Numbered from the stretch's first letter, positions 8,614 through 17,819 are shown. The stretch is 39,902 bases of DNA from Cardinium hertigii_C (GCF_050864855.1 NZ_JBOZWW010000051.1:1-39902), one strand, 5' to 3'. A program made the numbers and translations. Notes: generated from the letters alone by a model not told the origin.

Positions 8614-8755
8614 GACTATAGTGTTTGTTTAGTTTTAAAACTTCTCCTATTTACATTTTGATTCATAAGATTCTGTAGGAAAAGCTTTGTGGTATATTTT
8701 TCCTGCGTTCTAATCCACTTAATGCCGTTGTATATCATCACTCCATTATACCTAT

Positions 8756-10909
8756 ATGCTCAGAAAATTAATTTCAAAAACAATCAAGTTGCCAGATAAT
8801 CGGGTGATTACTATAGAAACAGGTAAATTAGCCATGCAATCCAACGGTTCTGTTGTGATCCGAATGGGTAATGCGCTGATTTTAGCTACTGTGGTAGCTA
8901 AAGCAGCTGCAGAAGAAGAAGCCTATAATTTTTTACCCCTTTCTGTAGATTACCAAGAGAAATTTGCTGCTTCTGGTAAAATACCTGGAGGTTTTTTAAA
9001 ACGGGAAGGTAGGCTAGGAGATCATGAAGTTTTAATTGCTAGGTTGGTCGATCGTGCCATTCGTCCTCTTTTTCCAAAAAAAATTAACAGTGAAATTCAG
9101 GTAAATATATCGTTAATATCTGCTGATGAAACTATTTTACCAGATGCACTTGCTGCTTTAGCAGCTTCTTCTGCTTTATCTGTTTCGTCTATTCCATTCA
9201 ATGGGCCTATTTCAGAGGTACGTGTGGCCCGTATAGATGGTATTTTTTTAATCAATCCACCGCCTAGTTTACTTGAAAAAGCGGATATGAACCTTATGGT
9301 AGCCGCTACTGATGATAGTATACTTATGGTAGAGGGAGCAATGGATGAAGTGCAAGAAGCAGATATGATAGCGGCTATGCGTTTCGCCCATGATGCCATT
9401 AAGCTACACTGTCAAGTGCAGCGGGAGCTTATGGCAGCTGTTGGTATCGAAAAAAAAACAGATACGGGCAACGATCTACCTACTACCCTCGTCTGCGGAC
9501 CTGCTTTACATGAAGCCATTTATGCCGATATGTATGCTGTTGCCAAGCAACATATCCCTTCCAAAACTTTGCGTAAAGAAGCTTTTATGGCGGTAATGGA
9601 TCGTTACAGTTCGGAACTGGTACAGGACCAAAATGGTCAGCAAATATCTGTTGCCCAGCAAAAAGACTTTCTACTTGAACTCCAAAATCAGGCCATTCGA
9701 GCACTTATTTTAAATGAAAGCATACGTTTAGATGGTCGCCAGTTAGATCAAATTAGATCGATTGAATCTGAAATAGATTATTTACCATCTGCACATGGTT
9801 CTGCCCTCTTTACAAGAGGTGAGACACAATCCCTGACTACCGTTACCCTTGGCAGTAAGTTCGATGAGCAAATCATTGACAGAGCTATGGAAGATGGCTA
9901 TAATCGTTTTATGCTTCATTATAATTTTCCTGGTTTCTCTACTGGAGAAGTTAAGCCGAATAGGGGGCCTTCTCGTCGTGAAATAGGTCATGGGAATCTG
10001 GCCATGCGTGCATTAAAAGCTGTGTTACCACCTGATAAAGAAAACTTGTATACCATACGTGTGGTATCAGATATTCTTGAATCCAATGGCTCTTCTTCTA
10101 TGGCCACTGTTTGTGCCGGATCATTGGCCCTAATGGATGCAGGCATTCCTATTAAAGCCCCTGTTTCAGGGATTGCTATGGGAATGATTACAGATCCTGC
10201 TACAGGACGTTTTGCTGTTTTGTCTGATATTCTAGGGGATGAAGATAGTGTTGGTGATATGGATTTTAAGGTAGCGGGTACCCAACAAGGGATTACAGCA
10301 TGCCAAATGGATATAAAAGTGGCTGGTATTTCATATGAAATGTTAGAAAAAGCACTTTATCAAGCCAAAGAAGGTAGGTTGTATATCCTACAAGAAATGG
10401 GAAAAACCATAGCCATGGCTCGTCCAAATAGCAAACCGCATGCGCCTAAAATTGTTACTATAGAAGTTGAAAAAGAGATGATTGGTGCCATCATTGGACC
10501 AGGAGGCAAGGTTATACAAGAAATCCAGAAAGAGACCTACGCCAATATAGATATTGTTGAAAAAGGCTATAAAGGCATTGTTACTATATTTGCTGCGAAT
10601 CAAGAAATGTTGCAAAAAGCGGTTGGTAAAATACATACCATTACCGCTAAGCCTTCTATTGGTGAAATATACCTGGGTAAGGTTAAATCCGTGCTAAACT
10701 ACGGTGCATTTGTAGAATTTATGCCTGGGAAAGATGGGTTTTTACATGTTTCAGAAGTTCGCTTGGAACGCATTGAAAATTTAGAAAAAGTATTGGAAAT
10801 CGGAGAAGAGTTACAGGTAAAACTTATTGGTGTAGATCCTAAAACAGGAAAATATAGATTGTCACGTAAAGTATTGCTTTCTCCTGATGCGGTAGCAGCT
10901 GGTGGGTAG
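8756..10909 (+). CDS. pnp: Polyribonucleotide nucleotidyltransferase (PNPase)
   Basis: A phosphorolytic 3'-5' exoribonuclease that degrades mRNA as a trimer. Its 717 residues show the full layout: a first RNase PH domain (about 1-145), a linking helical domain, a second RNase PH domain (about 320-545) with FTRGETQSLTTVTLG, the phosphate-binding GPSRREIGHG and the acidic GDEDSVGDMDFK, then a KH domain with IIGPGGKVIQ (GPGG at 581-584) and a C-terminal S1 domain starting at GEIYLGKVKSVLNYGAFVEF. All key residues that I can check are present. The CTTATATG context at the start has no Shine-Dalgarno sequence. Confidence 0.97.
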   Translation: MLRKLISKTIKLPDNRVITIETGKLAMQSNGSVVIRMGNALILATVVAKAAAEEEAYNFLPLSVDYQEKFAASGKIPGGFLKREGRLGDHEVLIARLVDRAIRPLFPKKINSEIQVNISLISADETILPDALAALAASSALSVSSIPFNGPISEVRVARIDGIFLINPPPSLLEKADMNLMVAATDDSILMVEGAMDEVQEADMIAAMRFAHDAIKLHCQVQRELMAAVGIEKKTDTGNDLPTTLVCGPALHEAIYADMYAVAKQHIPSKTLRKEAFMAVMDRYSSELVQDQNGQQISVAQQKDFLLELQNQAIRALILNESIRLDGRQLDQIRSIESEIDYLPSAHGSALFTRGETQSLTTVTLGSKFDEQIIDRAMEDGYNRFMLHYNFPGFSTGEVKPNRGPSRREIGHGNLAMRALKAVLPPDKENLYTIRVVSDILESNGSSSMATVCAGSLALMDAGIPIKAPVSGIAMGMITDPATGRFAVLSDILGDEDSVGDMDFKVAGTQQGITACQMDIKVAGISYEMLEKALYQAKEGRLYILQEMGKTIAMARPNSKPHAPKIVTIEVEKEMIGAIIGPGGKVIQEIQKETYANIDIVEKGYKGIVTIFAANQEMLQKAVGKIHTITAKPSIGEIYLGKVKSVLNYGAFVEFMPGKDGFLHVSEVRLERIENLEKVLEIGEELQVKLIGVDPKTGKYRLSRKVLLSPDAVAAGG

Positions 10910-10954
10910 TAGACGCCATTAATATAATTTTACATGTATTTAATTTAGTAAACT

Positions 10955-11818
10955 ATGAGACAACTAAAGATAAGTAAGCAAATTACAAATCGTGAAAGCC
11001 AGTCCTTAGATAAATACCTCCAGGAAATTGGCAGGGTTCCATTGCTTAGTGCTGATGAAGAGGTTGAGCTTTCCAAGAAAATTAGAATGGGAGATAGAGC
11101 TGCTTTTGAAAGACTGACTAAGGCCAATCTTCGGTTTGTAGTTTCTGTGGCTAAGCAGTATCAAAATCAAGGATTATCTTTGAGTGATTTGATTAATGAA
11201 GGTAACCTTGGTTTAATTAAATCTGCTCAGCGTTTTGACGAAAAGAGAGGATTTAAGTTTATCTCTTATGCCGTTTGGTGGATTAGGCAATCTATCTTGC
11301 AAGCCCTAGCTGAACAGGCTAGAATTGTACGTTTGCCATTGAATCGGATTAGTTCACTTAGTAAAATTTCTAGAACTTTTTCTCGTTTGGAGCAAAAGTA
11401 TGAAAGAGAACCAACGGTTGAAGAATTGGCTGAATTTTTAGAGATTGATCCAGAAGAAGTCCGTGGTGCTTTAAAAGTTGCAGGACGGCATATTTCTGTA
11501 GATGCCCCCTTTCTACAGGGTGAAGAAAATAGCTTACTAGATGTATTGGAAAGCGATGTAGAAAAAAAGCCAGATAGTGAATTAATCAATGATTCTTTGT
11601 GTAAAGAAATCCAACGTTCATTGGCTGTACTTACCCCTAGAGAACGTGATGTACTCTGCTATTATTTTGGTCTGAACAATACAGAAATACTTACCTTAGA
11701 AGAAATAGGCGCCCGTTTTGGCCTAACCCGAGAGCGTGTACGTCAAGTAAAAGAAAAAGGTATTAAAAAGCTAAAGGCTGCCGTTACTAGCGAAACACTG
11801 AAGTGCTATCTAGGATAA
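10955..11818 (+). CDS. rpoD: Primary sigma factor, sigma-70 family (RpoD/SigA)
   Basis: The housekeeping sigma subunit of RNA polymerase. At 287 residues it is the short form usual in Bacteroidetes, lacking region 1.1 and the long non-conserved insert. Region 1.2 begins at DKYLQEIGRVPLL (19-31). Region 2 includes NLRFVVSVAKQYQNQGLSLSDLINEGNLGL and the -10-reading helix FISYAVWWIRQSI (102-114). Region 3 covers about 130-205. Region 4 ends with LTLEEIGARFGLTRERVRQV, the -35-reading helix-turn-helix. It follows pnp by 45 bases. This sigma would read the atypical TTTG/TAnnTTTG promoters of the phylum. Confidence 0.96.
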   Translation: MRQLKISKQITNRESQSLDKYLQEIGRVPLLSADEEVELSKKIRMGDRAAFERLTKANLRFVVSVAKQYQNQGLSLSDLINEGNLGLIKSAQRFDEKRGFKFISYAVWWIRQSILQALAEQARIVRLPLNRISSLSKISRTFSRLEQKYEREPTVEELAEFLEIDPEEVRGALKVAGRHISVDAPFLQGEENSLLDVLESDVEKKPDSELINDSLCKEIQRSLAVLTPRERDVLCYYFGLNNTEILTLEEIGARFGLTRERVRQVKEKGIKKLKAAVTSETLKCYLG

Positions 11819-11858
11819 TAGCGTAAATATCCTTTAATCTATACCATATATACAACAA

Positions 11859-12815
11859 ATGCATATCTCTCCTATACAACTCGTTATTATTGGAGGCGGT
11901 CCAGCTGGTTATACAGCTGCCATCTATGCTGCTAGAGCGGGCCTACATCCGGTTCTATATCAAGGCCCCAATCCAGGTGGTCAATTAACGATCACAGGAG
12001 AGGTAGAAAATTATCCTGGCTATAGAAATGGTATAACCGGCCCTGCTATGATGGAAGATTTTCAAGCCCAAGCAGAACGATTTGGCACTATAGTTAAAAC
12101 GGGTACCATTACCAACGTAGATTTTGCCACTTATCCACGCCGTTTAACACTAGATAGCGGTACAAGTGTGGTAGCCCAATCTGTTATTATTGCTGCAGGT
12201 GCATCTGCAAAATGGCTCGGTTTACCTGCAGAAAAGAGGCTATATGGCAAAGGTGTTTCTGCCTGTGCTGTTTGTGATGGTTTCTTTTTTAGAGGTAAAA
12301 CAGTTGTAGTAGTCGGTGGAGGAGATACTGCTGCAGAAGAATCCCTTTATTTAGCCAACCTTTGCCAAAAAGTACATTTATTAGTGCGTAAAGACCAAAT
12401 GCGTGCTAGTAAAATTATGCAGGAACGTCTTTTTAAAAGATCCAATATTCAAGTTTCATTTCATACAGAAGTTAAAGATATAATAGGCCAAGAATCTATA
12501 GAAGCCGTAGAAACTGTCCATACCCTATCTAGGACCATTACCCTTATAGAGGCTACTGGTTTATTTGTTGCGATAGGCCATCAACCCAATACTTCGCCCT
12601 TTCTACCTTATATAGAGGTAGATCAACAAGGTTACATTCAAACCAAACCAGGTACTACGCAAACCAACATTCCTGGCGTTTTTGCGGCTGGAGATATTCA
12701 AGACCCTTATTATAGACAAGCTGTCACAGCTGCTGGAACCGGTTGTATGGCTGCACTAGACGCCGAACGTTTTCTAAAGGAAACAAGTAAAGATTTTTTA
12801 AAAAAGATCCATTAA
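11859..12815 (+). CDS. trxB: Thioredoxin reductase
   Basis: An FAD-dependent enzyme that reduces thioredoxin with NADPH. The 318 residues carry the N-terminal FAD site IIGGGPAGYTAAIYAARA (10-27), the redox pair CAVC (Cys136 and Cys139), the NADPH-binding VVGGGDTAAEE (151-161) with the basic HLLVRKDQMRAS behind it, and the C-terminal FAD motif GVFAAGDIQD. The family motif is usually CATC; here the third residue is Val, a mild change. The stop and the next start share one base (TAATG), so translation of the transporter behind it is probably coupled. Confidence 0.96.
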   Translation: MHISPIQLVIIGGGPAGYTAAIYAARAGLHPVLYQGPNPGGQLTITGEVENYPGYRNGITGPAMMEDFQAQAERFGTIVKTGTITNVDFATYPRRLTLDSGTSVVAQSVIIAAGASAKWLGLPAEKRLYGKGVSACAVCDGFFFRGKTVVVVGGGDTAAEESLYLANLCQKVHLLVRKDQMRASKIMQERLFKRSNIQVSFHTEVKDIIGQESIEAVETVHTLSRTITLIEATGLFVAIGHQPNTSPFLPYIEVDQQGYIQTKPGTTQTNIPGVFAAGDIQDPYYRQAVTAAGTGCMAALDAERFLKETSKDFLKKIH

Positions 12816-13666
12816 TGTTCCTTTCAAAAAACACTTACTTGCAATCATTATTTTGGTTGTTGCTTAGTATATTCGCAAGTTGTTTGAATGATTTGGTAAC
12901 CAAATTACTTATTACAGAGTTGCCTTCTTGTCAAGTTTGCTTCTTTCGTTTTATATTGGGTAGCTTGGTACTAGTACCTATTATGTACTATAAAGGGAAG
13001 TATGCTTTTAAGACCCAACGTCTATTCCTACATATTTTGCGTGGTCTATTTTTATCCATTGGAATGGGGCTATATGCCTATAGTCTAACCAAAATTACCA
13101 TAAGCAGTGCAACGGTAATAGGATTTACCAATCCTATTTTTGTCCTTATCTTAGCAAGAATTTTTCTTAAAGAAGTGGTGGCTTGGCCCATATGGATGGC
13201 TACCTTATGCACATGTGTAGGGATGGCCTTAATATTGCGCCCTACTACCTATAGTAGTGCTGCTTTGTCGTGCATCCTCGCAACTGTTGTTTTTGCGTCA
13301 TTAGACATTATAAATAAAAAATATGTTGCATATGAGCCTATCCTTTCCATGCTTTTTTTCTCTAATTTGGTAGCCTCTTGTTGCATGTTACCAGTAGCTT
13401 GTTACTATTGGAAAGTACCTACGTTATTTGAACTATCTTTTTTAGGTATACTGGGCATTGGCAGCAATCTAATTCTTTATTTTTTGTTAAAAGCTTTTCA
13501 GCAATCAAAAGTAGCTTCCTTAGCACCTATGAAGTATACAGAATGGGTCCTTTCTATCTTATTGGGTTATCTTTTTTTTCAAGAGTGGCCCACCTTAACT
13601 GCTTTCTTAGGAGCAGCTATTATTATTTCTTCTACTTGCTTTATCTTATACTACCAAAATCGTTAA
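12815..13666 (+). CDS. EamA/DMT superfamily membrane transporter
   Basis: The 283 residues have about ten hydrophobic segments in two five-helix halves, the EamA (drug/metabolite transporter) plan. Typical features are the first-half stretch RFILGSLVLVP, TVIGFTNPIFVLILARIFLKE and, in the second half, PMKYTEWVLSILLGYLFFQEWP. The protein acts in the inner membrane. The substrate is unknown; members move amino acids, nucleotides, S-adenosylmethionine or other metabolites, and symbionts often use them to import host compounds. The start overlaps the trxB stop by one base. No terminator is evident behind it. Confidence 0.85.
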   Translation: MFLSKNTYLQSLFWLLLSIFASCLNDLVTKLLITELPSCQVCFFRFILGSLVLVPIMYYKGKYAFKTQRLFLHILRGLFLSIGMGLYAYSLTKITISSATVIGFTNPIFVLILARIFLKEVVAWPIWMATLCTCVGMALILRPTTYSSAALSCILATVVFASLDIINKKYVAYEPILSMLFFSNLVASCCMLPVACYYWKVPTLFELSFLGILGIGSNLILYFLLKAFQQSKVASLAPMKYTEWVLSILLGYLFFQEWPTLTAFLGAAIIISSTCFILYYQNR

Positions 13667-14155
13667 TCAATCGTCCCTAGTCCCCCCAAAAAATAAGATT
13701 TATAATATTATTTTGTATTGATAATTAAATGTTATAATTATTTATCTAACCCATTTGATCATCTACTTTATGCGATAAAAAAACCGTATCTCCAAAGTCC
13801 ATAATTATTATCTTTTACATAGCATATTTTTGGGATTTTTTTTATATTAATTCTGTTGGCTATTTTATTATAGCCACTATGTTACATGACATAACACAAA
13901 CAGAAGATATAGTTTTGAAACAATTATAAGCATCCCCAAAAGGTTGTGAAAATTTTCAAATATTTTCTAGGGGTTTATCAATTTATCTGTCTTATGTGGC
14001 AAAATTCTATTTTTTAGACGTTGCTATTGTAAACAATAAATAACTTAATTCAGCATCAAGGTGCATAATTTTATTAAAAAGTAATACAATAGCACTGAAA
14101 ACAAAGATAAAAATAAGTACATATTGTTTATTTTTTACCATTACCTTACAAAGTT
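13667..14155. other. AT-rich spacer with two small dyads, no gene seen
   Basis: The 489 bases have no credible reading frame. TGGCTAT (13857-13863) and ATAGCCA (13870-13876) form a 7-bp hairpin with a 6-base loop, the only GC-containing stem. Further on, TGAAAATTTTCA (13947-13958) is a perfect 12-base palindrome lying between CCCC (13934-13937) and GGGG (13970-13973). Neither is followed by a T-run. The upstream signals of the lipoprotein at 14156 must lie here. Confidence 0.4.
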
Positions 14156-15163
14156 ATGATCATGCAGACCATTTTATTACAAAGGGTTATCATATCCTGT
14201 TTATCTGTTATGTTTTATATAACAGCTATAGCCGCTGGATGTAAACGACACCCCTCTAATCTAACAAATATCAATATAGTAACAGAACCTAAAGTGATAC
14301 CTACTGAAAGAGTAACAACAGGTAAAACGCCTTCTAATGCGCTTCCATCTGTTAAAAGTGTTTCAGATTCAGTTAGCCAAGAGGAAGAGGAAGAGGAAGA
14401 GGAAGAGAATATAGAAGAGTTAGTAGAAGCAGAACAAGTGCTAGAAGCGGAAAGAAATCTTTTAGAACAAGAAGTAAACGAAGAAAAGCAAAGTCCAAGC
14501 GCTCCTAGTCCATGGTGCTATGAGCCAATTTCTTCATCTAAGGATCAGGTTTTTACTTCTGAGTATAGCCAACAGGCTTCTTCATATAACTTTTGCCCAA
14601 CTACTTTTGCTTTTGATCCGTCCCCTCCTTCATACGAGAGTCATCGGTTTGACCATCGCTCAACTTTTTATACTTCATCTAATGCTAATATAGATTTTAA
14701 ATCTATATGTAATCCAAATGATTTAAAAGATGCATTAAAGCATCGAACACACAAGCTTCAGCACGTCACATTTTATTTAGCAAAACTTAGGAAGTTAAAA
14801 CCAAAAAAAATATTTTTGTTGAAAATAAATCTAAAAGACTTAGATTACCTTGAAAAAAAGTTAAAAAAATCAGAAGATCAAAAAAACATTCTAGAGCAAA
14901 CAAAAAATGCAATATATTTAGATGAAACCTTTATTGGTGGTAAAGAGATGCCAATAGAAATTATTTCTATAAGCATTGCAATACTAGAATATGAAATAAA
15001 ATATTTGAAAAAAGTCATTCAAAAAAGGCAAAAAAAGAAAAAAAAGAAAGAATTCGATCATACAAATGACCCAAATCTATCTCAAGGTTCATGTACTAAT
15101 GTTAGTAAGCTATATCCGGATTTACCCTCAGATCTCAATCTTCTATCTGCGTCAGCGGGCTAA
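14156..15163 (+). CDS. Orphan lipoprotein, glutamate-rich, with lysine-rich helical C-terminal half
   Basis: I do not recognise the family. Residues 1-28 form a lipoprotein signal peptide with lipobox IAAGC, so Cys29 would be acylated and the protein anchored in a membrane or shown on the cell surface. A run of nine Glu (76-84) encoded by a GAGGAA repeat leads into a charged helix (about 85-112). A Ser/Pro/Tyr-rich middle follows (113-180). Residues 185-300 are strongly helical and lysine-rich, probably coiled coil, ending in a basic cluster. The last base of its TAA lies one base past the rfbC stop on the other strand. Start could equally be Met3 (14162). An exported effector or surface protein is a guess. 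Confidence 0.75.
   Translation: MIMQTILLQRVIISCLSVMFYITAIAAGCKRHPSNLTNINIVTEPKVIPTERVTTGKTPSNALPSVKSVSDSVSQEEEEEEEEENIEELVEAEQVLEAERNLLEQEVNEEKQSPSAPSPWCYEPISSSKDQVFTSEYSQQASSYNFCPTTFAFDPSPPSYESHRFDHRSTFYTSSNANIDFKSICNPNDLKDALKHRTHKLQHVTFYLAKLRKLKPKKIFLLKINLKDLDYLEKKLKKSEDQKNILEQTKNAIYLDETFIGGKEMPIEIISISIAILEYEIKYLKKVIQKRQKKKKKKEFDHTNDPNLSQGSCTNVSKLYPDLPSDLNLLSASAG
14381..14407 (+). repeat. GAGGAA hexanucleotide repeat inside the lipoprotein gene
   Basis: Four and a half copies of GAGGAA encode nine consecutive glutamates (residues 76-84). Since the unit is six bases, slippage would change the run by two residues without breaking the frame. Confidence 0.85.
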
Positions 15164-15711
15164 AAAGTATAGAGTGCTTCTTGGAATAGTGGTAAAGTGC
15201 CATCTTTTGCTGAAATAATTTCTGGTTTTCCATAATCTTCCCAAGGAATATTTAATGTAGGATCTTTAAAATGAATGCCTTTTTCTGCCTTTGGACAATA
15301 ATAGCTGTTGCATTTATAAGCTACTATAGCCTTATTGCTTAAGGCCATAAAGCCATGCGCAAAACCTACCGGTACAAAAAGCTGATGGTTGTTTTCTGAA
15401 GAAAGTAAAAAGCCTTGCCATTTGCCAAAAGTGCCCATTTCCTTACGCAGATCTACTACTACATCCCATATAATACCTTCTACCACCCGCACCAATTTGG
15501 CTTGTCCATAAGGCGCCAATTGATAATGGAGGCCGCGAACCGTTCCTTTTTTAGATAAAGATTGATTCTCTTGTACAAAAGAAGCCTCTAAGCCTATGGT
15601 TTTGTATTTTTCTTGATGGTACGATTCAAAAAAATAGCCCCTTTCATCGTAAAATACATCAGGTTTAAATAATAAAAGACCTGAAAGGTATGGTGCTTCT
15701 AATTGCATCAT
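15160..15711 (-). CDS. rfbC: dTDP-4-dehydrorhamnose 3,5-epimerase
   Basis: RmlC epimerises dTDP-4-keto-6-deoxyglucose at C3 and C5 on the way to dTDP-rhamnose, a surface-polysaccharide precursor. The 183 residues show the cupin core: DERGYFFESYH (22-32), the catalytic His62 in RGLHYQ, Lys72 in AKLVRVVEG, VGFAHGFMAL (115-124) and the end DPTLNIPW. The family length is about 180. No rfbA, rfbB or rfbD is in this window, so its substrate must come from genes elsewhere, or it is a remnant or acts on another dTDP sugar. The coding end overlaps the plus-strand lipoprotein gene by four bases, tail to tail. Confidence 0.94.
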   Translation of the reverse strand: MMQLEAPYLSGLLLFKPDVFYDERGYFFESYHQEKYKTIGLEASFVQENQSLSKKGTVRGLHYQLAPYGQAKLVRVVEGIIWDVVVDLRKEMGTFGKWQGFLLSSENNHQLFVPVGFAHGFMALSNKAIVAYKCNSYYCPKAEKGIHFKDPTLNIPWEDYGKPEIISAKDGTLPLFQEALYTF

Positions 15712-15815
15712 CTATTTATTGGTATAAGTAGACTATAAATATATATATGATTTTCAGATCTATTATTTATATAAATAAACAAATACAAAAAGTTTATATA
15801 AAAAATTATAATCCA

Positions 15816-16700
15816 TTACTTTATAAAGTCGTAACCTAACACCAATCCCAAGCCATTGATGCCTATTACCAATCCAGACCTTCCTCTAAATTCAAGCCCA
15901 AAATTCCAGACTAAATCCCAGTGGAATTGCTGATTACTAAGCAATTGGGGGCGTGTGTTATTGGGATCAATTTTAAGAATAGCAGAACGTAGTTTTGATA
16001 ACCCATGCTGAGCTATCCCAGGAATAGCATCGAACATAAGCTCCCCTTCATTAGCTAAATCTCTATATTCTATTAAACTGTCATACAATATATCCTTGAT
16101 TACAGAAGTGTCAACATGAACAGGACAATATTGTTTTTTCTCTATACCAGGAAGCAAACATATCAAACGAGGTCCTCCATAGCATATCCATCTGCGACTT
16201 TTTTCTGGATACAATCGCAAAAATAAAGGTATACTTATTGCGTGAAATTGTATATTGCCCAAAGCAACGTGCATTGTATAGCCTTGATATGGATGGGATA
16301 AAGCCTTAGATAATATGTTGATAAAACGGCGCCCAAAAGAGAATAAATCTGGATCTGATAGCTTTTTACGATCGAGTGAAAAATCTACTGTATAAAAAGA
16401 ATTATGGCTATACAACAACCCTATTTGAAGACCTATTCCATTGAAGGGATGCCATTCCACAACAGGACCAATGGCTATTTCCCTTCCAACTGCCCAATGT
16501 TGTTGAATATTTTTTTTAGTATACTTTCCCCACCCTATTATACCAATATGTACAATAGATGATTCGTTTTTATCGAAAAAATCATTTTTCTGGCCTAGAT
16601 TTGCATGAGAGGTTGTGGCAAAAGTTAGATGATGGCTTAGGAAGCCTATCCACCACGCAATAAAAAGCCCAAAGATTTCTACTTTTTTTGCCTTGTTCAT
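15816..16700 (-). CDS. Secreted beta-barrel-like protein, divergent member of a three-gene family
   Basis: The 294 residues begin with a signal peptide (about 1-29, ending LTFATTS). The mature part shares landmarks with the two genes behind it: an FFDKNES start, AIGPVVEWHPFNGIGLQIGLLYSHN (about residues 75-99), FHAISIPLFLRLYPE and the end GLVIGINGLGLVLGYDF. Alternating hydrophobic residues with Gly/aromatic pairs suggest an outer-membrane beta-barrel, similar in style to the PorT/OMP_b-brl proteins of Bacteroidetes. It is longer than its paralogues because of an insert in the middle (about 185-245). The function is unknown; surface exposure is an inference. Confidence 0.7.
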   Translation of the reverse strand: MNKAKKVEIFGLFIAWWIGFLSHHLTFATTSHANLGQKNDFFDKNESSIVHIGIIGWGKYTKKNIQQHWAVGREIAIGPVVEWHPFNGIGLQIGLLYSHNSFYTVDFSLDRKKLSDPDLFSFGRRFINILSKALSHPYQGYTMHVALGNIQFHAISIPLFLRLYPEKSRRWICYGGPRLICLLPGIEKKQYCPVHVDTSVIKDILYDSLIEYRDLANEGELMFDAIPGIAQHGLSKLRSAILKIDPNNTRPQLLSNQQFHWDLVWNFGLEFRGRSGLVIGINGLGLVLGYDFIK

Positions 16701-16794
16701 TCGATATATATGCTTTCTATTCCTATTGAAACTTATTTATATCTAGTGAATTATGTCTCGATTAAATATATCTAATTATTCAATTCAAGAAAGA

Positions 16795-16994
16795 CTCTAG
16801 GTCAAAAAATTCTCTAAATTACCTAGTAGAGAGAACTAGAAAATTTGCACTAAAAAGATAGGTCAAAGGGCCGTGTAAAGATTTTTACCATCATCCTCCC
16901 AACTACTACACTGAAGTCATTGTATGGGATAGTAGCCTTGTTCATATGGCCCATTGAGTCTCCTTTTAAAAAGTACTCAATGGGCATTTTTATT
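16795..16994 (+). ncRNA. Candidate small RNA ending at an orphan terminator
   Basis: This gene-free stretch lies among minus-strand genes, yet a strong plus-strand terminator closes it (16949-16994). Upstream are overlapping dyads: CTAGGT/ACCTAG (16797-16802 with 16821-16826), TCTCTA/TAGAGA (16811-16816 with 16827-16832) and CTACTA/TAGTAG (16903-16908 with 16930-16935). GGGCC (16868-16872) could pair with GGCCC (16948-16952), which would take the 5' arm of the terminator. No plus-strand gene follows for thousands of bases, so an independent RNA or an antisense transcript is more likely than a riboswitch. The 5' end and family are unknown. Confidence 0.35.
16949..16994 (+). terminator. Rho-independent terminator, plus strand
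   Basis: GCCCATTGAGT (16949-16959) and ACTCAATGGGC (16975-16985) are an 11-bp perfect inverted repeat around a 15-base spacer that can itself pair further. It is followed by ATTTTTATT on the plus strand. On the minus strand no T-run follows, so orientation is plus, although the adjacent genes are on the minus strand. It could also protect the 3' end of the minus-strand mRNA from 17773. Confidence 0.75.
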
Positions 16995-17026
16995 TATTTA
17001 TGTATTTAAAAGTGATACTACCTCCT

Positions 17027-17773
17027 CTAGTGAGCTAATAATTTGCTGCCATCAAAACCCAACATAAGTCCTAGTCCATTCATTCCTATTATAAATCCCG
17101 ACTTTGTATTGTAGGCAAATCCCCAATCCCAAGTAAGGTGCCAGCCAATTGTAACGTCATTAGATATTTGCTCTGAGTTAAACTTTTCGAATATTTTTTC
17201 GAATCTAGCTTTTAAATCCGATTTAGTATCAGGGATGGGAAAACTATCATAATAAGTTTGCTTACCCTTAAAAGGGATCATCAGACGAGGTCCTATATGT
17301 AATACAAATTGTCGGTCACTTCCTGGATAAAACCGAATAGACAAAGGAATACTAATTGCATGGAATTTAACGATATCACAATCGATGTTGGTCGAGGGGG
17401 GAGCGTTTTTTCTTGGCGTAGTCTTACCAGACCAACCGTCTACTAAATTTCCCCCCGACATACCTATTGTGCCCAAATGATTATAAACATACATTAGCCC
17501 CGCTTGAAGGCCTATTCCATTCAATGGCTTCCATTCTAGAAAGGGACCTATTGCGAGTTCATGACCAAGAGCAAGACGATGTTGAATCTCTTTTATAGGA
17601 GATTTGTTCCATAATTTTGCACCAAAATGTAGGGGAAATGCTTCATTTACATCGAAAAATCCACCTTGCTCTCTTTCATTAGCTTGGGGGGTAGCAGCAA
17701 AAGTAGGGCCATAACTCACTAAATATGCCGATAAGGCGACCAGTTTTACAATCTTTTGTATTGTCTTTTTCAT
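17027..17773 (-). CDS. Secreted beta-barrel-like protein, paralogue 2
   Basis: The 248 residues start with a signal peptide (KKTIQKIVKLVALSAYLVSY, cleavage probably after PTFAA, near residue 27). The mature part opens ANEREQGGFFDVNEAFPLHF and continues with AIGPFLEWKPLNGIGLQAG, then FHAISIPLSIRFYPG, and ends SGFIIGMNGLGLMLGFD. Opening and closing segments are nearly the same as in the next gene upstream, while the middle (about residues 100-130 and 165-205) differs. The same 5' leader (TAAATAACGATACAATG) precedes both. Probably an outer-membrane barrel of eight or so strands; role unknown. Confidence 0.75.
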   Translation of the reverse strand: MKKTIQKIVKLVALSAYLVSYGPTFAATPQANEREQGGFFDVNEAFPLHFGAKLWNKSPIKEIQHRLALGHELAIGPFLEWKPLNGIGLQAGLMYVYNHLGTIGMSGGNLVDGWSGKTTPRKNAPPSTNIDCDIVKFHAISIPLSIRFYPGSDRQFVLHIGPRLMIPFKGKQTYYDSFPIPDTKSDLKARFEKIFEKFNSEQISNDVTIGWHLTWDWGFAYNTKSGFIIGMNGLGLMLGFDGSKLLAH

Positions 17774-17819
17774 TGTATCGTTATTTACAGTTACCTTATA
17801 TATTATAATATGTAATCAA

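Noticed and set aside
11266..11589. 107-codon serine-rich minus-strand frame
   Set aside because: It is antisense to the clear sigma factor gene; its composition reflects the complement of rpoD codons.
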